A stretch of 64,000 nt of DNA from Poseidonibacter lekithochrous (lineage in GTDB: Bacteria > Campylobacterota > Campylobacteria > Campylobacterales > Arcobacteraceae): the NCBI RefSeq assembly GCF_013283835.1, contig NZ_CP054052.1, positions 1,488,001 through 1,552,000 on the forward strand. Reading direction: 5' to 3'. The position numbers were made by a program, and so were the translations under genes. Below the pieces are notes generated by a model. That model saw nothing but the letters and a program-made list of their open reading frames with translations, made no database searches and had not been told where the DNA came from. The stretch's first letter is position 1; every line of letters begins with the position of its first letter. This document shows, piece after piece, positions 1 to 10,500 of the stretch.

Positions 1-1343
1 CCATATATAATAACTTTATTGTCACTATTTGCTAATTCAAACTTTTTAATATCTTTTGAGTGAATTCGAAGTGTTGAACTTGAATTATAAGGATAAACTC
101 CATAAGGACCAACTTCAGTTCTAAATAATCCATATGTTGATTCATCTGGGAATTTAACACTTTCATCTTTCGATCTAATTAATGCATAAACATATTTACC
201 ATCTTTAGTGATTTTTGCATCTTCAAGTAAATGTTCCCATAATTTTTTTGTATTGTTAGGATCTGTATTTACTGTATAGTCACTTGTTGTAACAGTTTTT
301 GATTGAGCAGATACTTGTACAACTTGAGCACTAAATGAATTAACAGACATACTTCTAGCTGAGGCACTACCTCCACTTGAACCAGATGCTCCACCTCCTG
401 TATTACCGCCAGTACTTCCTCCTGCAGAACTAGAAGAATTACCTGTAGAAGGAGTAGCTGTTCCGCCTTGTCCTGCTGCATATGTTCTAAACGCAGCAAA
501 TTTTTCATATTGGTGTTGTTTATCTGATTGATTAAAATCGATTACTGTAAGTGCATTATGGTATTGACTAGCTGCTACTTGATAATTACCATTACCATGT
601 AATGAAACAATTCTTTCTCCTCCTTGTGCTTTTACTAAATCTGAATCAAAGCTATCTCTAATTTCACCTACAATATCAGAAGTAGTTTCATTTTCCCAGT
701 TAACTTCGTGAAGTTTTGTAGGATTAATCGTTGTTAATACTCTTGTTTGTTTTGAAATATCATTTGAAGAAACTGATACTTTTGTTTTTTGTTTTAAGAA
801 TTTTTCACAAACAGCAGCAATTACACTGTTTTTATTTATTAAAGGATTCGCAGCAATAGCATCTTTAATTGATTCTTCAAGATTCTTACTTTGTTCAACA
901 GTTAATAGCTCATCACTAGAAACAGCATTTTTACTTAAACTATTTAATTGTGATTTAATATAATCTTTTGCTTTAGTTTCATTATTTTCAACTAAAGGGT
1001 TATATTTCATTTCATTATATATTAGTGTTGATTCAGCAGAAACAGTTTGTGTCCCTGCAGGTCCTAATAAAAACTTCCCATCATTTTCTTTACTTGTAAC
1101 TGCAATTTCAGGGTATGAACTAGGACTTAGATTTTTTTCACCTTCTTCACAAGTTAAATTTAAATTTAAATCTACGCAAGAATCATAAGTAACACTATTC
1201 TTTGAGAAATTAACACTTTGTGATGATGTTGATGAGCCAGAAGAAGATCCTTCTCCTCCTCCACCTCCACCGCCGCATCCTGCAAGAACAGAAATAAGTA
1301 CAGTACTTAGAGATATTTTTTTGATTTTTGATATTTTATTCAT
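1..1343 (-). CDS. Surface lipoprotein, partial (3' end beyond window)
   Basis: An open frame runs from ATG 1343 leftward out of the window, about 447 codons visible. The second of two adjacent ATGs (1346, 1343) is chosen because it sits 5 nt after AGGAT and gives an MNK start like its neighbours. A lipoprotein signal peptide ends in LAGC, followed by a run of Gly and a Ser-rich linker. Further on comes a Gly/Ser-rich low-complexity stretch around residue 290-325. A Cys-containing segment (YDSCVDLNLNLTCEEGE) and the NALTVIDF segment resemble parts of the lipoprotein at 16156-17904 (ADVCFDINSNGLCDSNEP; NRLTIIDSS), so the two are probably related and may share a propeller-like body. It is the last visible gene of a four-gene lipoprotein series, 12 nt after the previous gene. 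Function unknown; cell-surface or outer-membrane-anchored by inference. Confidence 0.8.
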   Translation of the reverse strand, partial: MNKISKIKKISLSTVLISVLAGCGGGGGGGEGSSSGSSTSSQSVNFSKNSVTYDSCVDLNLNLTCEEGEKNLSPSSYPEIAVTSKENDGKFLLGPAGTQTVSAESTLIYNEMKYNPLVENNETKAKDYIKSQLNSLSKNAVSSDELLTVEQSKNLEESIKDAIAANPLINKNSVIAAVCEKFLKQKTKVSVSSNDISKQTRVLTTINPTKLHEVNWENETTSDIVGEIRDSFDSDLVKAQGGERIVSLHGNGNYQVAASQYHNALTVIDFNQSDKQHQYEKFAAFRTYAAGQGGTATPSTGNSSSSAGGSTGGNTGGGASGSSGGSASARSMSVNSFSAQVVQVSAQSKTVTTSDYTVNTDPNNTKKLWEHLLEDAKITKDGKYVYALIRSKDESVKFPDESTYGLFRTEVGPYGVYPYNSSSTLRIHSKDIKKFELANSDNKVIIY

Positions 1344-1355
1344 CATTTATCCTAA

Positions 1356-4300
1356 TTAATCTTTTTTAATACATCTAATAGCTAAACCACTATTTAATGC
1401 CTCATCTTCAATCACTGCATTTAGTGTTTGAATTTTCATTGCTTTTGCATTTCCAAAATTACTAGCTGTTGTAGTATTTGTCCAGAAATATGAATAACTA
1501 TTTCCATCCATTGAAGCATTTTTATGTTTTCTACCATTATTTGAGATTTTTAAGAAGTTATCAAATAGATTAGTTCTAGTAAATCCTTCTAATTCATTTT
1601 CTAGATCATTTGATGAAGGTACAATAAATCCAGTAGGACAAACGTTGTTAGCCCCATCAGTATTCCATAGTGTTTCATCTGTTTTTGTACTCCATCTATT
1701 ATCATTAGATGTAATAAACGAAGCATTATTTTGAACATCATCTGCTAGTTTAATATTTGATGTTATAGCATTGATTTTTTCATGACCATTAGCTTTTCTT
1801 CCCCATTGGAAGTAATCACCATTACAATTATCATTCAAGTCTTCACAAACTTTTAAAGCGCCAAGGTTTCTATCTAACCAAACTTTTCCAGTTTTAGGAG
1901 ATGTGATTTCTTTGTATATGTTTCCATATGTATCTTCAATAGCCAATGTTTCACCAGTTGTAAATGTACTTGTGATCTTTTCAGCAACTTTGATATTATT
2001 TATATCTTCAAGATTTGTTGATACTTCAATTGTATAAATAGTATTTGCATCTAATGAAGAAGTAGGGTTAATAGTAACAACTCTATTTTCATATGATTTT
2101 GTACTTGCAATTACATTTTCACCTTGTTTTAAAATAATATTTGCATCAATTGTGCTTACTTTTAATTCTTTAGAGAAAGTAACTCTTAGGTTTTCATTTC
2201 TAATGAAGCTAGTTGAATTATCTTTTGGTAGAGATTTAGAAATAGTTGCTGCCCTTAACTCAGGACTTTTTTGTGTTCTAAATGTGATAACTTTATCTTC
2301 AGCTAATGTATTCCCACTAACATCATATAAATCTTTTTTAAATACAAATTTATATTCAGTATCGTAACTTAACCCAGACCCTGCATCTCCTTGAAATTTA
2401 TCAGGAGAGATTACGAATGAGTGATTAGAAATATTTCTAAGAATATTTACAGCAATTTGTTTGTCATCTTTTAGAAGTAAAATATTGCTTCTTGATGGTG
2501 AAGAAATAAATGGTTTAGAGAATTGAACTCTAAATTCAGTATCAATAGATACATCAGTTTGATTATCTTGTGGTGTAGTTGATACAACTGTTGGAATTAC
2601 AGTATCATTATAATCTTTGATACATCTAACACCTTTACCAAAAGATCTAACTACTGGAGTTGAATAAATACCTCCTGGGAAGAATCCTAAAGAGTTAACT
2701 AATCCAACATTGTTTGTAGTACTTGACCAAATTTCACCAGAATAAGCTCTTAAATCCATATGGCCAGTTCTACTAATATAGTGTCTAAATCCATTATTTG
2801 GTAATTTTAAGAAGTTAGTTAAGTTTGTATATTGACCATCTACTTTTTGTGTAGGATGTTGAAGCTCATTTACATGTTTTGTTTCAATTAATAACTCATC
2901 AATACTTGGTACTTTATATCCTGTAGGACATACTGCATTTATTGCATTTGCACCTTTCCATAAATCATCATTTTTATTTTTTCTCCAATCATCAGCCCAA
3001 GTTGCAAACTTACCATTTGATTGAACGTCTTTTTCTAGAGGGTTTAATGATGCATCAAATACTTCACTTGAGTTCTTTTCATGGCCATTAGTTAGTCTTC
3101 CCCATTGGTAGTAATCTCCATAACATTTTTCATCTGCTTTGTCTTCACAAACTTTTGTAGCACCTAAGTTTCTATCTAACCAATGTTTACCAGTAATTGG
3201 TGATTGAATAATTTTATATTCAAAACCATTATGAGAGAAAGTGTCATTTGTAGTAAAATTAATATCTCTTGCACTATATGCATTATTATTAGCATCTGTA
3301 ACATTTGAGCTAATAGAAAGTGTATATTCTGTATTTGGTTCTAGTAAAACTGTAGGATTTATCGTCACTATTTTATTTGAATGTCTAATTTTTAAATCAA
3401 TTTTATTTGCATCATCTTTTTTTGTTAAAGTGATATTTGCACTATTGATAGTATCATCATTCATTTTCTCAGAAAATTTTAATACCATGTCATCACTAAT
3501 TTTAAAGCCTTCTTGATTTGCAGATGGTGACATTTCCCATAAGTATGGTGCTGTTGTATCTTTCGTACTCATAGTTGAGAAATTAACTACTTTTTTTGAT
3601 ACAAGAGAATTACCCGCAAAATCCTGAATGTTTTTATCTAATTCAAGAGTATATTTTGTATTTAAATTAAGGGTACTTGATGGTTTAACTACAAGTTGAT
3701 TTTTGTTTACTAATTTTGTTGTTTGTACTACATTCCCTAAAGGATCTTTAAGAACCACATTACTTTTTAATAAACTTTCTTTTGAAATATTCTCAGAAAA
3801 CTCTACAATAATATCTTCATTTGTTAATACTTCAGAAGCGTCATTTTGAGGAGATACACTTTTAATAATTGGTGCATTTGTATCTTCATTATTTTTAATA
3901 TAAGCTTTGATTGAGTTATCTAAATGTTCTTTTACATCGTCTAGTTCTTTAATTTCAATATTATTGTTCTTAAGAGCAGTTAGAACATCTAAATCTTTTA
4001 AGTCACTATTTTTATATGTATCATTATCAAATTTTTCAAAGTTTGAACCAATCTCAATACTGTCTGTACTTGGATCTGTATCCAGTGATTGTAAAAATTG
4101 CGCACTAGTTAATAGTTTAGAATCACTTTTTTCATCTCTTTGTAAATTTAGAATATCTTGTAAAAATACTCTATTATCATCTTTAAGTGAATTAATTTCA
4201 CCTATTTTAATTTGTCCAATATAGAATGATACTTTTCCACCTGTATAGTTAAATGTACCATCTTGCACAGTTTTACCTGTTGATCCATCTTCATTTACGT

Positions 4301-4454
4301 ATTTCGCGCCAATAATTGGGGCATCAATTAATTGTGCACTTTTTGATAATGAATTTGAGTTTGAAGTAGTTGAATCAGAACCACCACCTCCACCACAACC
4401 AGCTAAAATGATTGAAGCAGAAATTATTGAAATTCCTTGATATAATTTATTCAT
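1356..4454 (-). CDS. Modular surface lipoprotein with Ig-like and FISUMP-like domains
   Basis: 1032 residues. The lipoprotein signal peptide ends in LAGC with Cys20, then a Gly-rich tether. An N-terminal module (about 40-190) with the pattern DGSTGK...GTFNYTGG...FYIGQIKIGEI also starts the neighbouring 969-residue protein. Four Ig-like Big_5/SbsA-type domains follow, at roughly 190-295, 300-405, 620-725 and 728-835; each ends in an F-T-T-like strand and contains SLDANTIYTIEVS-like text. Two domains resemble the Fibrobacter succinogenes major paralogous (FISUMP) family, at about 410-615 and 840-1032, with signatures GKVWLDRNLGA, GDYFQWGR, NGHEK, VCPTGF and a C-terminal RCIK. The role is probably adhesive or surface-binding, but no ligand can be named. 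Ribosome site GGATT lies just upstream of the ATG. Confidence 0.85.
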   Translation of the reverse strand: MNKLYQGISIISASIILAGCGGGGGSDSTTSNSNSLSKSAQLIDAPIIGAKYVNEDGSTGKTVQDGTFNYTGGKVSFYIGQIKIGEINSLKDDNRVFLQDILNLQRDEKSDSKLLTSAQFLQSLDTDPSTDSIEIGSNFEKFDNDTYKNSDLKDLDVLTALKNNNIEIKELDDVKEHLDNSIKAYIKNNEDTNAPIIKSVSPQNDASEVLTNEDIIVEFSENISKESLLKSNVVLKDPLGNVVQTTKLVNKNQLVVKPSSTLNLNTKYTLELDKNIQDFAGNSLVSKKVVNFSTMSTKDTTAPYLWEMSPSANQEGFKISDDMVLKFSEKMNDDTINSANITLTKKDDANKIDLKIRHSNKIVTINPTVLLEPNTEYTLSISSNVTDANNNAYSARDINFTTNDTFSHNGFEYKIIQSPITGKHWLDRNLGATKVCEDKADEKCYGDYYQWGRLTNGHEKNSSEVFDASLNPLEKDVQSNGKFATWADDWRKNKNDDLWKGANAINAVCPTGYKVPSIDELLIETKHVNELQHPTQKVDGQYTNLTNFLKLPNNGFRHYISRTGHMDLRAYSGEIWSSTTNNVGLVNSLGFFPGGIYSTPVVRSFGKGVRCIKDYNDTVIPTVVSTTPQDNQTDVSIDTEFRVQFSKPFISSPSRSNILLLKDDKQIAVNILRNISNHSFVISPDKFQGDAGSGLSYDTEYKFVFKKDLYDVSGNTLAEDKVITFRTQKSPELRAATISKSLPKDNSTSFIRNENLRVTFSKELKVSTIDANIILKQGENVIASTKSYENRVVTINPTSSLDANTIYTIEVSTNLEDINNIKVAEKITSTFTTGETLAIEDTYGNIYKEITSPKTGKVWLDRNLGALKVCEDLNDNCNGDYFQWGRKANGHEKINAITSNIKLADDVQNNASFITSNDNRWSTKTDETLWNTDGANNVCPTGFIVPSSNDLENELEGFTRTNLFDNFLKISNNGRKHKNASMDGNSYSYFWTNTTTASNFGNAKAMKIQTLNAVIEDEALNSGLAIRCIKKD

Positions 4455-4463
4455 TTTAATCCT

Positions 4464-7373
4464 TTATTTTTTTACACAAATATATTCGTGTAAATTATCA
4501 GTATTTTCTGTAGAACTAGGACTTCCCCATGGGTTACCAAAAGAGAAAGTAGCTTTTTTAATTACATATGATTGATTTGCATTGTCATCATTTGTCCAAT
4601 AAACCTTGTCTATATTTAGGCTGATATTACTTGCAAACTCACCAACTAATGATGAATTCCATCCTCCAGAATAAAATAAAGTCTTTGGATTGATTAGTTT
4701 AGAAGAAGTAGCTTCACAAGCAGTTTTTGCATCAGCAAAGTTTTTCTTATCGTCATTGATTTTGTAACAAGCATTATTATGTTCAACATATCCAGAATCA
4801 CAATTTACTGTTGAAGCTATTAATCTGGTTTTGAAATCAATTTTATAGTCACTACCATATGAACCTTCAAACTTATTTGTAGCTAAATCTTTTACTCCAT
4901 CTTTTTTTATAAGTAAGATGTAGTTTGTATTCAGGTCTAAATCAGAAGTAGGGTTTACTGTAATAACGTTATTCAAATATGTTACTTCTGAATCTGAAAT
5001 AAGATTTGTACTTTGATTATCTTTTTTTACAAGCTGAATATTTGTGGCATTTACACTACTTGAGTCTAATGCTTCATTAAATGTAATTGCTAAGTCTTTT
5101 TTAATACTTACATTTTCAATATTATCTTGTGGAATAGAACTTAAAACTTCAGGAGCTTTTGTATCTGCTTCTTGAACTGTTTTAAATGTAACAGAAAGAT
5201 TAGAGCCTAAAGTATTATTTGCTAAATCTGATATAGAAGCTTTTAAAACAAGCGTATATGTTGTGTTATAGTTATTGTATGTAGGTTTTAAGTAGATTTT
5301 TTTGTTTTCATATTTTTCAAATAAATATCCACTAGGTATATCTAAATCTGAATTAGTAATATTTTTCAGCTCTTCATTAAATTCAACTATTATTTTTGCA
5401 TCTTTTGCAACAGTTCCTAAGTTCGTAGGGCTAACTAAAGTAGGAGCTATAGTATCACTAGGATTTGCTATTGTTGTGAAATTTATAACTTTATCATGAA
5501 GACCTGATAATCCAGACATTCCATCAAATTCATTTCCAGAGACATCAGTGATTTTACTTGTAAGTTTTAATTTGTATGAAGTAGCATATTTTAAATCAGT
5601 ATTAGAATTGATATTGATTATTTTATTTGTATAAGTTACTGTAATAGCAGTTTTATTTCCATTGATATCTTCTAATACAATACCATCATTTTGTAAAGTA
5701 TTTTCAGCAAGATTTTCATTGAAAGTAAATGAGAAATTACTATTTATTGCAACATTTTTGTCATTATCATTTAGAGTTGATTCTGAATCAACTAATACAG
5801 GTCTAGTATTATCAACTTCTTGTTCTGTTGTAAATGTATACGTTTTTTCATCGCTTAGGGAATTAGCGTAAATATCCGTAATTCCATTTAGTACAGTTAA
5901 AGTATAAGTTGCATTTTTAGACATATCTGAAACAGGATTAATTGTAACAGTGTTTCCTACTAAAGTAAGTGTTCTTGATACATCAAAATTTGTTCCATTT
6001 TTCTTTAGTTTAATATTATTTTCTAAAGTTTTAATATCCACTTCTTTTGAAAAAGTAAGTGTAATATTACTATTTATAGCTATATCATTTGCATTTGAAT
6101 CTAGCGAAGAAGAACTAATTGCAGGTGCTGTTGATTCAACTTGATTTATAGTTGTAAAATTAAAAGAGACTTCATTGTTTGATGCTGTTTCAAGGGCATT
6201 TCCAGCTAAATCAGTGATTGTATCTTTTACTTTAATTGTATATTCAGTATCAGGTTTTAAACTTGTTTTAGGAGTTATAGTAACACTATTTGTAACACTG
6301 TTGTAATCTAGTGTTGTTTCAATGTTATTATTTCCATTATCTTTTAGGATAATATTAGTACTATTAATTAAGTTATTATCTATAGCTTCTGAGAACTTAA
6401 TCTCTAAGGCTTTATTTAGTACTGCATTTGTACTTTCTGTAGTGAATGTTACAGATGGTTTTGTATCATCAGGTAAACTTAATGTTGTAAAGTTATAAGT
6501 TAATTCACTTCTTAGTGCATTATTTGAATTATCTTTTACATCTGTTTTGATAGTTAATATATACTGTTCATTGTAATCTAGATTGGCGTTTGGATTGATA
6601 CTTACAGTATTTGTTGAACTATTATAAGAAATACTTGATGATACTACAATATCAGAATTTAATTTTTTTAATTCAAAATTATTACTGGTAATTGTTTCTA
6701 CTAGTAAGTTCTCAGAGAATATAATATTAATATTACTACTTACATTTAATCTTTTTGTAGTATTTGTACTTGATACAATAGGTGCTGTTATATCAACTTG
6801 AATATTATTGTTTTTTAATTCATCTTCTAAATGTTTTTTAACTTCAAATTGACTTTTTACACTAAACCCTTTATTCGAAAGAATAGTATTTACATTTGAA
6901 GAATCATTAGATATATCATCATTTACGCTATTGAATTTTTGGAAGTTATTTCCAATTTCAATTTCATTTGTGCTTGGATCACTATCAATTGATTGTAAAA
7001 AAGTTGCAATCTTAAGAACTTTGGGATGTGAAATATTTGATCTTGAAACACCAACAATATCTTGAATAAATGTTTTCTTATCAGATGATAATTGATTTAT
7101 CTCTCCAATTTTTATTCCACCTACATAAAATCTAGTAGTTCCAGTTTTATAATCAAAGCTTCCATCAGCGTTTGTAAAACCAGTACTACCATCAGCATTA
7201 ATATACTTAACCCCTGATACAGCTGCATCAATTAAGTATCCTTTCGCACTAACTGTAGATGAACCGCTTGATGAAGATGAAGAAGATCCACCTCCACCGC
7301 CGCCACATCCAGTAAGAAGTACAGCTGTTGTTATTGCTATACACGAACTTTTAATGAATTGGTACCTATTCAT
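4464..7373 (-). CDS. Modular surface lipoprotein with six Ig-like domains and C-type-lectin-like end
   Basis: 969 residues. The lipoprotein signal peptide (lipobox LTGC) is followed by Gly and Ser runs. It shares the N-terminal module of the preceding protein (YLIDAAVSGVKYINADGST, FYVGGIKIGEI). About six Big_5/SbsA-type Ig-like domains follow, each introduced by D-x-x-x-P and ending in FTT or FKT. The last ~110 residues look like a C-type-lectin-like module: CDSGYVEHNNACYK, FADAKTACEATSSKL, VYWTND and a terminal YICVKK. This matches the three lectin-like modules of the 2183-residue neighbour. A strong ribosome site (AAGGAG) precedes the ATG by 6-7 nt. It probably sits on the cell surface in binding or adhesion; the ligand is unknown and the lectin-like call is pattern-based. 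Confidence 0.83.
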   Translation of the reverse strand: MNRYQFIKSSCIAITTAVLLTGCGGGGGGSSSSSSSGSSTVSAKGYLIDAAVSGVKYINADGSTGFTNADGSFDYKTGTTRFYVGGIKIGEINQLSSDKKTFIQDIVGVSRSNISHPKVLKIATFLQSIDSDPSTNEIEIGNNFQKFNSVNDDISNDSSNVNTILSNKGFSVKSQFEVKKHLEDELKNNNIQVDITAPIVSSTNTTKRLNVSSNINIIFSENLLVETITSNNFELKKLNSDIVVSSSISYNSSTNTVSINPNANLDYNEQYILTIKTDVKDNSNNALRSELTYNFTTLSLPDDTKPSVTFTTESTNAVLNKALEIKFSEAIDNNLINSTNIILKDNGNNNIETTLDYNSVTNSVTITPKTSLKPDTEYTIKVKDTITDLAGNALETASNNEVSFNFTTINQVESTAPAISSSSLDSNANDIAINSNITLTFSKEVDIKTLENNIKLKKNGTNFDVSRTLTLVGNTVTINPVSDMSKNATYTLTVLNGITDIYANSLSDEKTYTFTTEQEVDNTRPVLVDSESTLNDNDKNVAINSNFSFTFNENLAENTLQNDGIVLEDINGNKTAITVTYTNKIININSNTDLKYATSYKLKLTSKITDVSGNEFDGMSGLSGLHDKVINFTTIANPSDTIAPTLVSPTNLGTVAKDAKIIVEFNEELKNITNSDLDIPSGYLFEKYENKKIYLKPTYNNYNTTYTLVLKASISDLANNTLGSNLSVTFKTVQEADTKAPEVLSSIPQDNIENVSIKKDLAITFNEALDSSSVNATNIQLVKKDNQSTNLISDSEVTYLNNVITVNPTSDLDLNTNYILLIKKDGVKDLATNKFEGSYGSDYKIDFKTRLIASTVNCDSGYVEHNNACYKINDDKKNFADAKTACEATSSKLINPKTLFYSGGWNSSLVGEFASNISLNIDKVYWTNDDNANQSYVIKKATFSFGNPWGSPSSTENTDNLHEYICVKK

Positions 7374-7423
7374 TACTTGACTCCTTATTTTTTCTTATTT
7401 TGAAATTGATTATTTTTATCAAT

Positions 7424-7474
7424 AACAAAATAGACTTAAATACAAAAAGGCTTTGTACTTAAGTCTATTTTGTT
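7424..7474. terminator. Long near-perfect inverted repeat (22-23 bp stem)
   Basis: Arms AACAAAATAGACTTAA (7424-7439) plus TACAAA (7441-7446) pair with TTTGTA (7452-7457) plus TTAAGTCTATTTTGTT (7459-7474). There is one A/C mismatch and a 5-nt loop AAGGC. It lies between two lipoprotein genes read on the minus strand, just after a second hairpin, so it most likely ends or attenuates transcription from the 2183-residue gene. The stem is unusually long for a simple terminator. Confidence 0.6.
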
Positions 7475-7476
7475 TT

Positions 7477-7501
7477 AAAAGAAGAGGGGAACTCTTCTTT
7501 T
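7477..7501 (-). terminator. Hairpin after the 2183-residue lipoprotein gene
   Basis: A 10-bp stem AAAAGAAGAG / CTCTTCTTTT encloses the loop GGGAA and begins 7 nt after the minus-strand stop codon. On the minus strand the descending arm ends in TTTT, as in an intrinsic terminator, although the following tract is mixed. Confidence 0.6.
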
Positions 7502-7507
7502 AACTTT

Positions 7508-10500
7508 TTACTCTACACAAATAAATTCTTGTAGAGTACTTTTTGATTTTGATTGAAAATAAGAATCTGTGTCCCATGAACCATAAGAGTTTTTTAATGA
7601 AACTCCATCGGCTGAGCTGTGTTCTTCTTTTAACCAATAATTTTTACTTGTATCAAGACTTAAACTAGTTGCTAAATCTGACCAATTTAAACCAGAGTCT
7701 TTTGAAACTAATGTGCACTGAGCATTAGCATCTGTCCAGCTCTTCTGTGTAGATACTTTTGTATAACATTTGTCATTGATATACTCTCCTGCACAAGTTG
7801 CAGCAATTGCACTTGTAGTAAATGAAATACTAGTTTCATTTAAACTATTTTCATAAAGGTCTTTAATCCCATTATTTAGTGTAATTGTATATGATGAATT
7901 TGTTGCATAATCATTAGTATTTTTGATTGTTGCAATTTTATTGATATAAGTGATTGTTGTTTCTAGTTCAACATCACTACCATCTTTTTTTAGAATAATA
8001 TTTGAAGAATTTAAAGTGTCTTCTTTTATATCTTCATTAAAAGTAATAGTAATATTTACCTTTGTAGATATATCACTTGCATTATTGATAGGGGTAGAAG
8101 AACTTATACTAGGAGCAATTTTCTCACTTTTACAAATATAAAAAAATTGAGTACTTGAAGAATAATGACTAGATGTAGACCACCCACTATATGATTTATT
8201 TACATAGTTTAAATTCTCTTCTAACCAATACTTTTTACTTTCATCTAATTCAAGAGCTGTAGCAAATACTGTCCAATCAGAAATTGAATCTTTTGAAACT
8301 AATGTTTTATTTTCTGCTTGACAAGTATTCTTAGCAATAATATGTGTAAGTTCATCACTTGATTTTTCATAACAAATACTATTTAATTCAACGCCACTAC
8401 AAGTTGCAGCAATAGAATCACTTGTAAATGTAAATACTTTTTCTACTAAAGCATTTGCATATAAATCTGTAATTTCTGGTTTTAATGTGATTGTATATTC
8501 AGTACTTGTATTTAAATCATCATTAGGTTTTATACTTGCTATTTTGTTAGTATAAGTAACTGTTGTACTTATAACAGAATCACTAGAATCTTTAAAAATA
8601 ATAGTTGTATTAGAAATATTTTTTACTTCTTCATCAAAAGTAATTTTAAAAGTAGCTTTTGTTGATACTGAGCCTGAATCAAGTGGTTTTGTTAGTGTTG
8701 CAATTGGAGCTTGTGATTCTTTCATACAAAGAAAATATTTATCATTACTTTTACTTCCACTTGTATTTATTTTCCAAGTATCTGTTGCATAAGGGCTTGA
8801 ATAATATTCAATATAGTTTGAATAATATGAGCTTTCTTCATTTAACCAATATTCTTTATCTTGAGTTAAACTTAATGCACTTACAAATGCATCTAAATCA
8901 CTAATTAAAGATTTATTAACTAAAGTTTTATTTTGTTCCAAACAAGTAGTATTTGCATCTGCCCAATTTTTTTGAACACTTGAACTTTCATAACAAATAT
9001 TATCTATAACAGCACCTGCACAAGAAGAAGATGTTCCTGTAGAAAATGTTATTTCAATATCATTTTTTAAAGGATTATTTGAACTATCTTTTATTCCTGT
9101 ATTTAAAGTTAATTTATATGCTGTATTTTCTTCTAAATCAGTATTTGGATTAAGAGTTAATACTTTATTGTTGTATGTTAAAGTACTAGTTATAACAGTA
9201 TTATCCAAGTCTTTTTTTAGAATAACTGTAGAAGAGTCGTAATTTTTTATTTCTTCATTAAAAGTAATTGTAATATTTGATGAAATCCCAATATCGCTAT
9301 CTGCTATATTTGGATTAGAACTAAGTACTTGAGGTGCTGTTAAATCAGGAGCATCTTGTGTTGTAAAAGAGATTGATTTATCCCCAGAGTTGTTCCCCCA
9401 TGTACTTGGATTTAAAGCATTACCTGCTAAATCTTGAATATCTTGCTTTAATTCAAGAGTATATGTAGTTTCATAAGACAGATTTTCATTTAATGTTATT
9501 ATCAATTCTTTATTATTTTCTAGTTTTAAAGAATAATTAGTTGCATTATTTAATAGTATATTATTTTTATTAATTGTTGATTCGTCGATACTTTCATTGA
9601 ATACAATTTTAATTTCATTTGATACAGAAACATTACTATTTTTCAAGTTACTTGAAGAACTATCAAGTGTTGAATTAGTAAAATCTATCATAGGTAAAGT
9701 AGTATCTGGTGCAGCTTCGGTTTCAAAAGTAATTAAATGGTCTGTTTCAATATTGTTTCCACGTATATCTTTTATATTTGTTGTAATACTTAATGTATAT
9801 TCATATCCTTTTTCAAGAAGAGTATCTAAACTCCTTTTATTAAAAGTGACAATTTTATTTGCATATTCAGAGGAGATTGCTGTACTGCCATTTCTTTTTA
9901 ATATTACATTTATAGCAATATTTTCTGTTCTTATCTCTTCTGAAAATTCTATTGTGATATCATCAACAACAGAAACATTAATATCATTATTATTTAATAT
10001 TTTATTTCCACTTTTAATACTTACAAGACTTGGGTTAACTGTGTCTTCATAGTCTTTTATACATCTAAGAGGAATAGCTTTCGTAGTATGGATACTAGTA
10101 AAAGAAATTTTATCTGCAAATCTTAAAACATAAGCATCAAAAGAGATAAGAGATGATTTTGAATTACTTGTCCAAAGATATGTATCAGTATTAGACACAT
10201 TCATAGATCCATTTTCTGATCTGTACGATGATGTGGGAATTTTCAAAAATGAATCTTTTGGATTAACTGTACTATTATTTGTAAATTCTGCTTCAAGCTC
10301 ATATTTATTTGGAACTTTAAATCCACTTGGACAAACATTATTAATAGCATTAGTCCCAGTCCATAACTCATCACTACGTTGAGCATCTTCCCAATGGAAA
10401 GGAGCACTCTGAACAGTAATAAATTTTCCATCATTTGAAACATCACTTGTGATTAATTCATTTGAAGTTAATGAGTTTTTCTTTTCATGACCATTTAATT

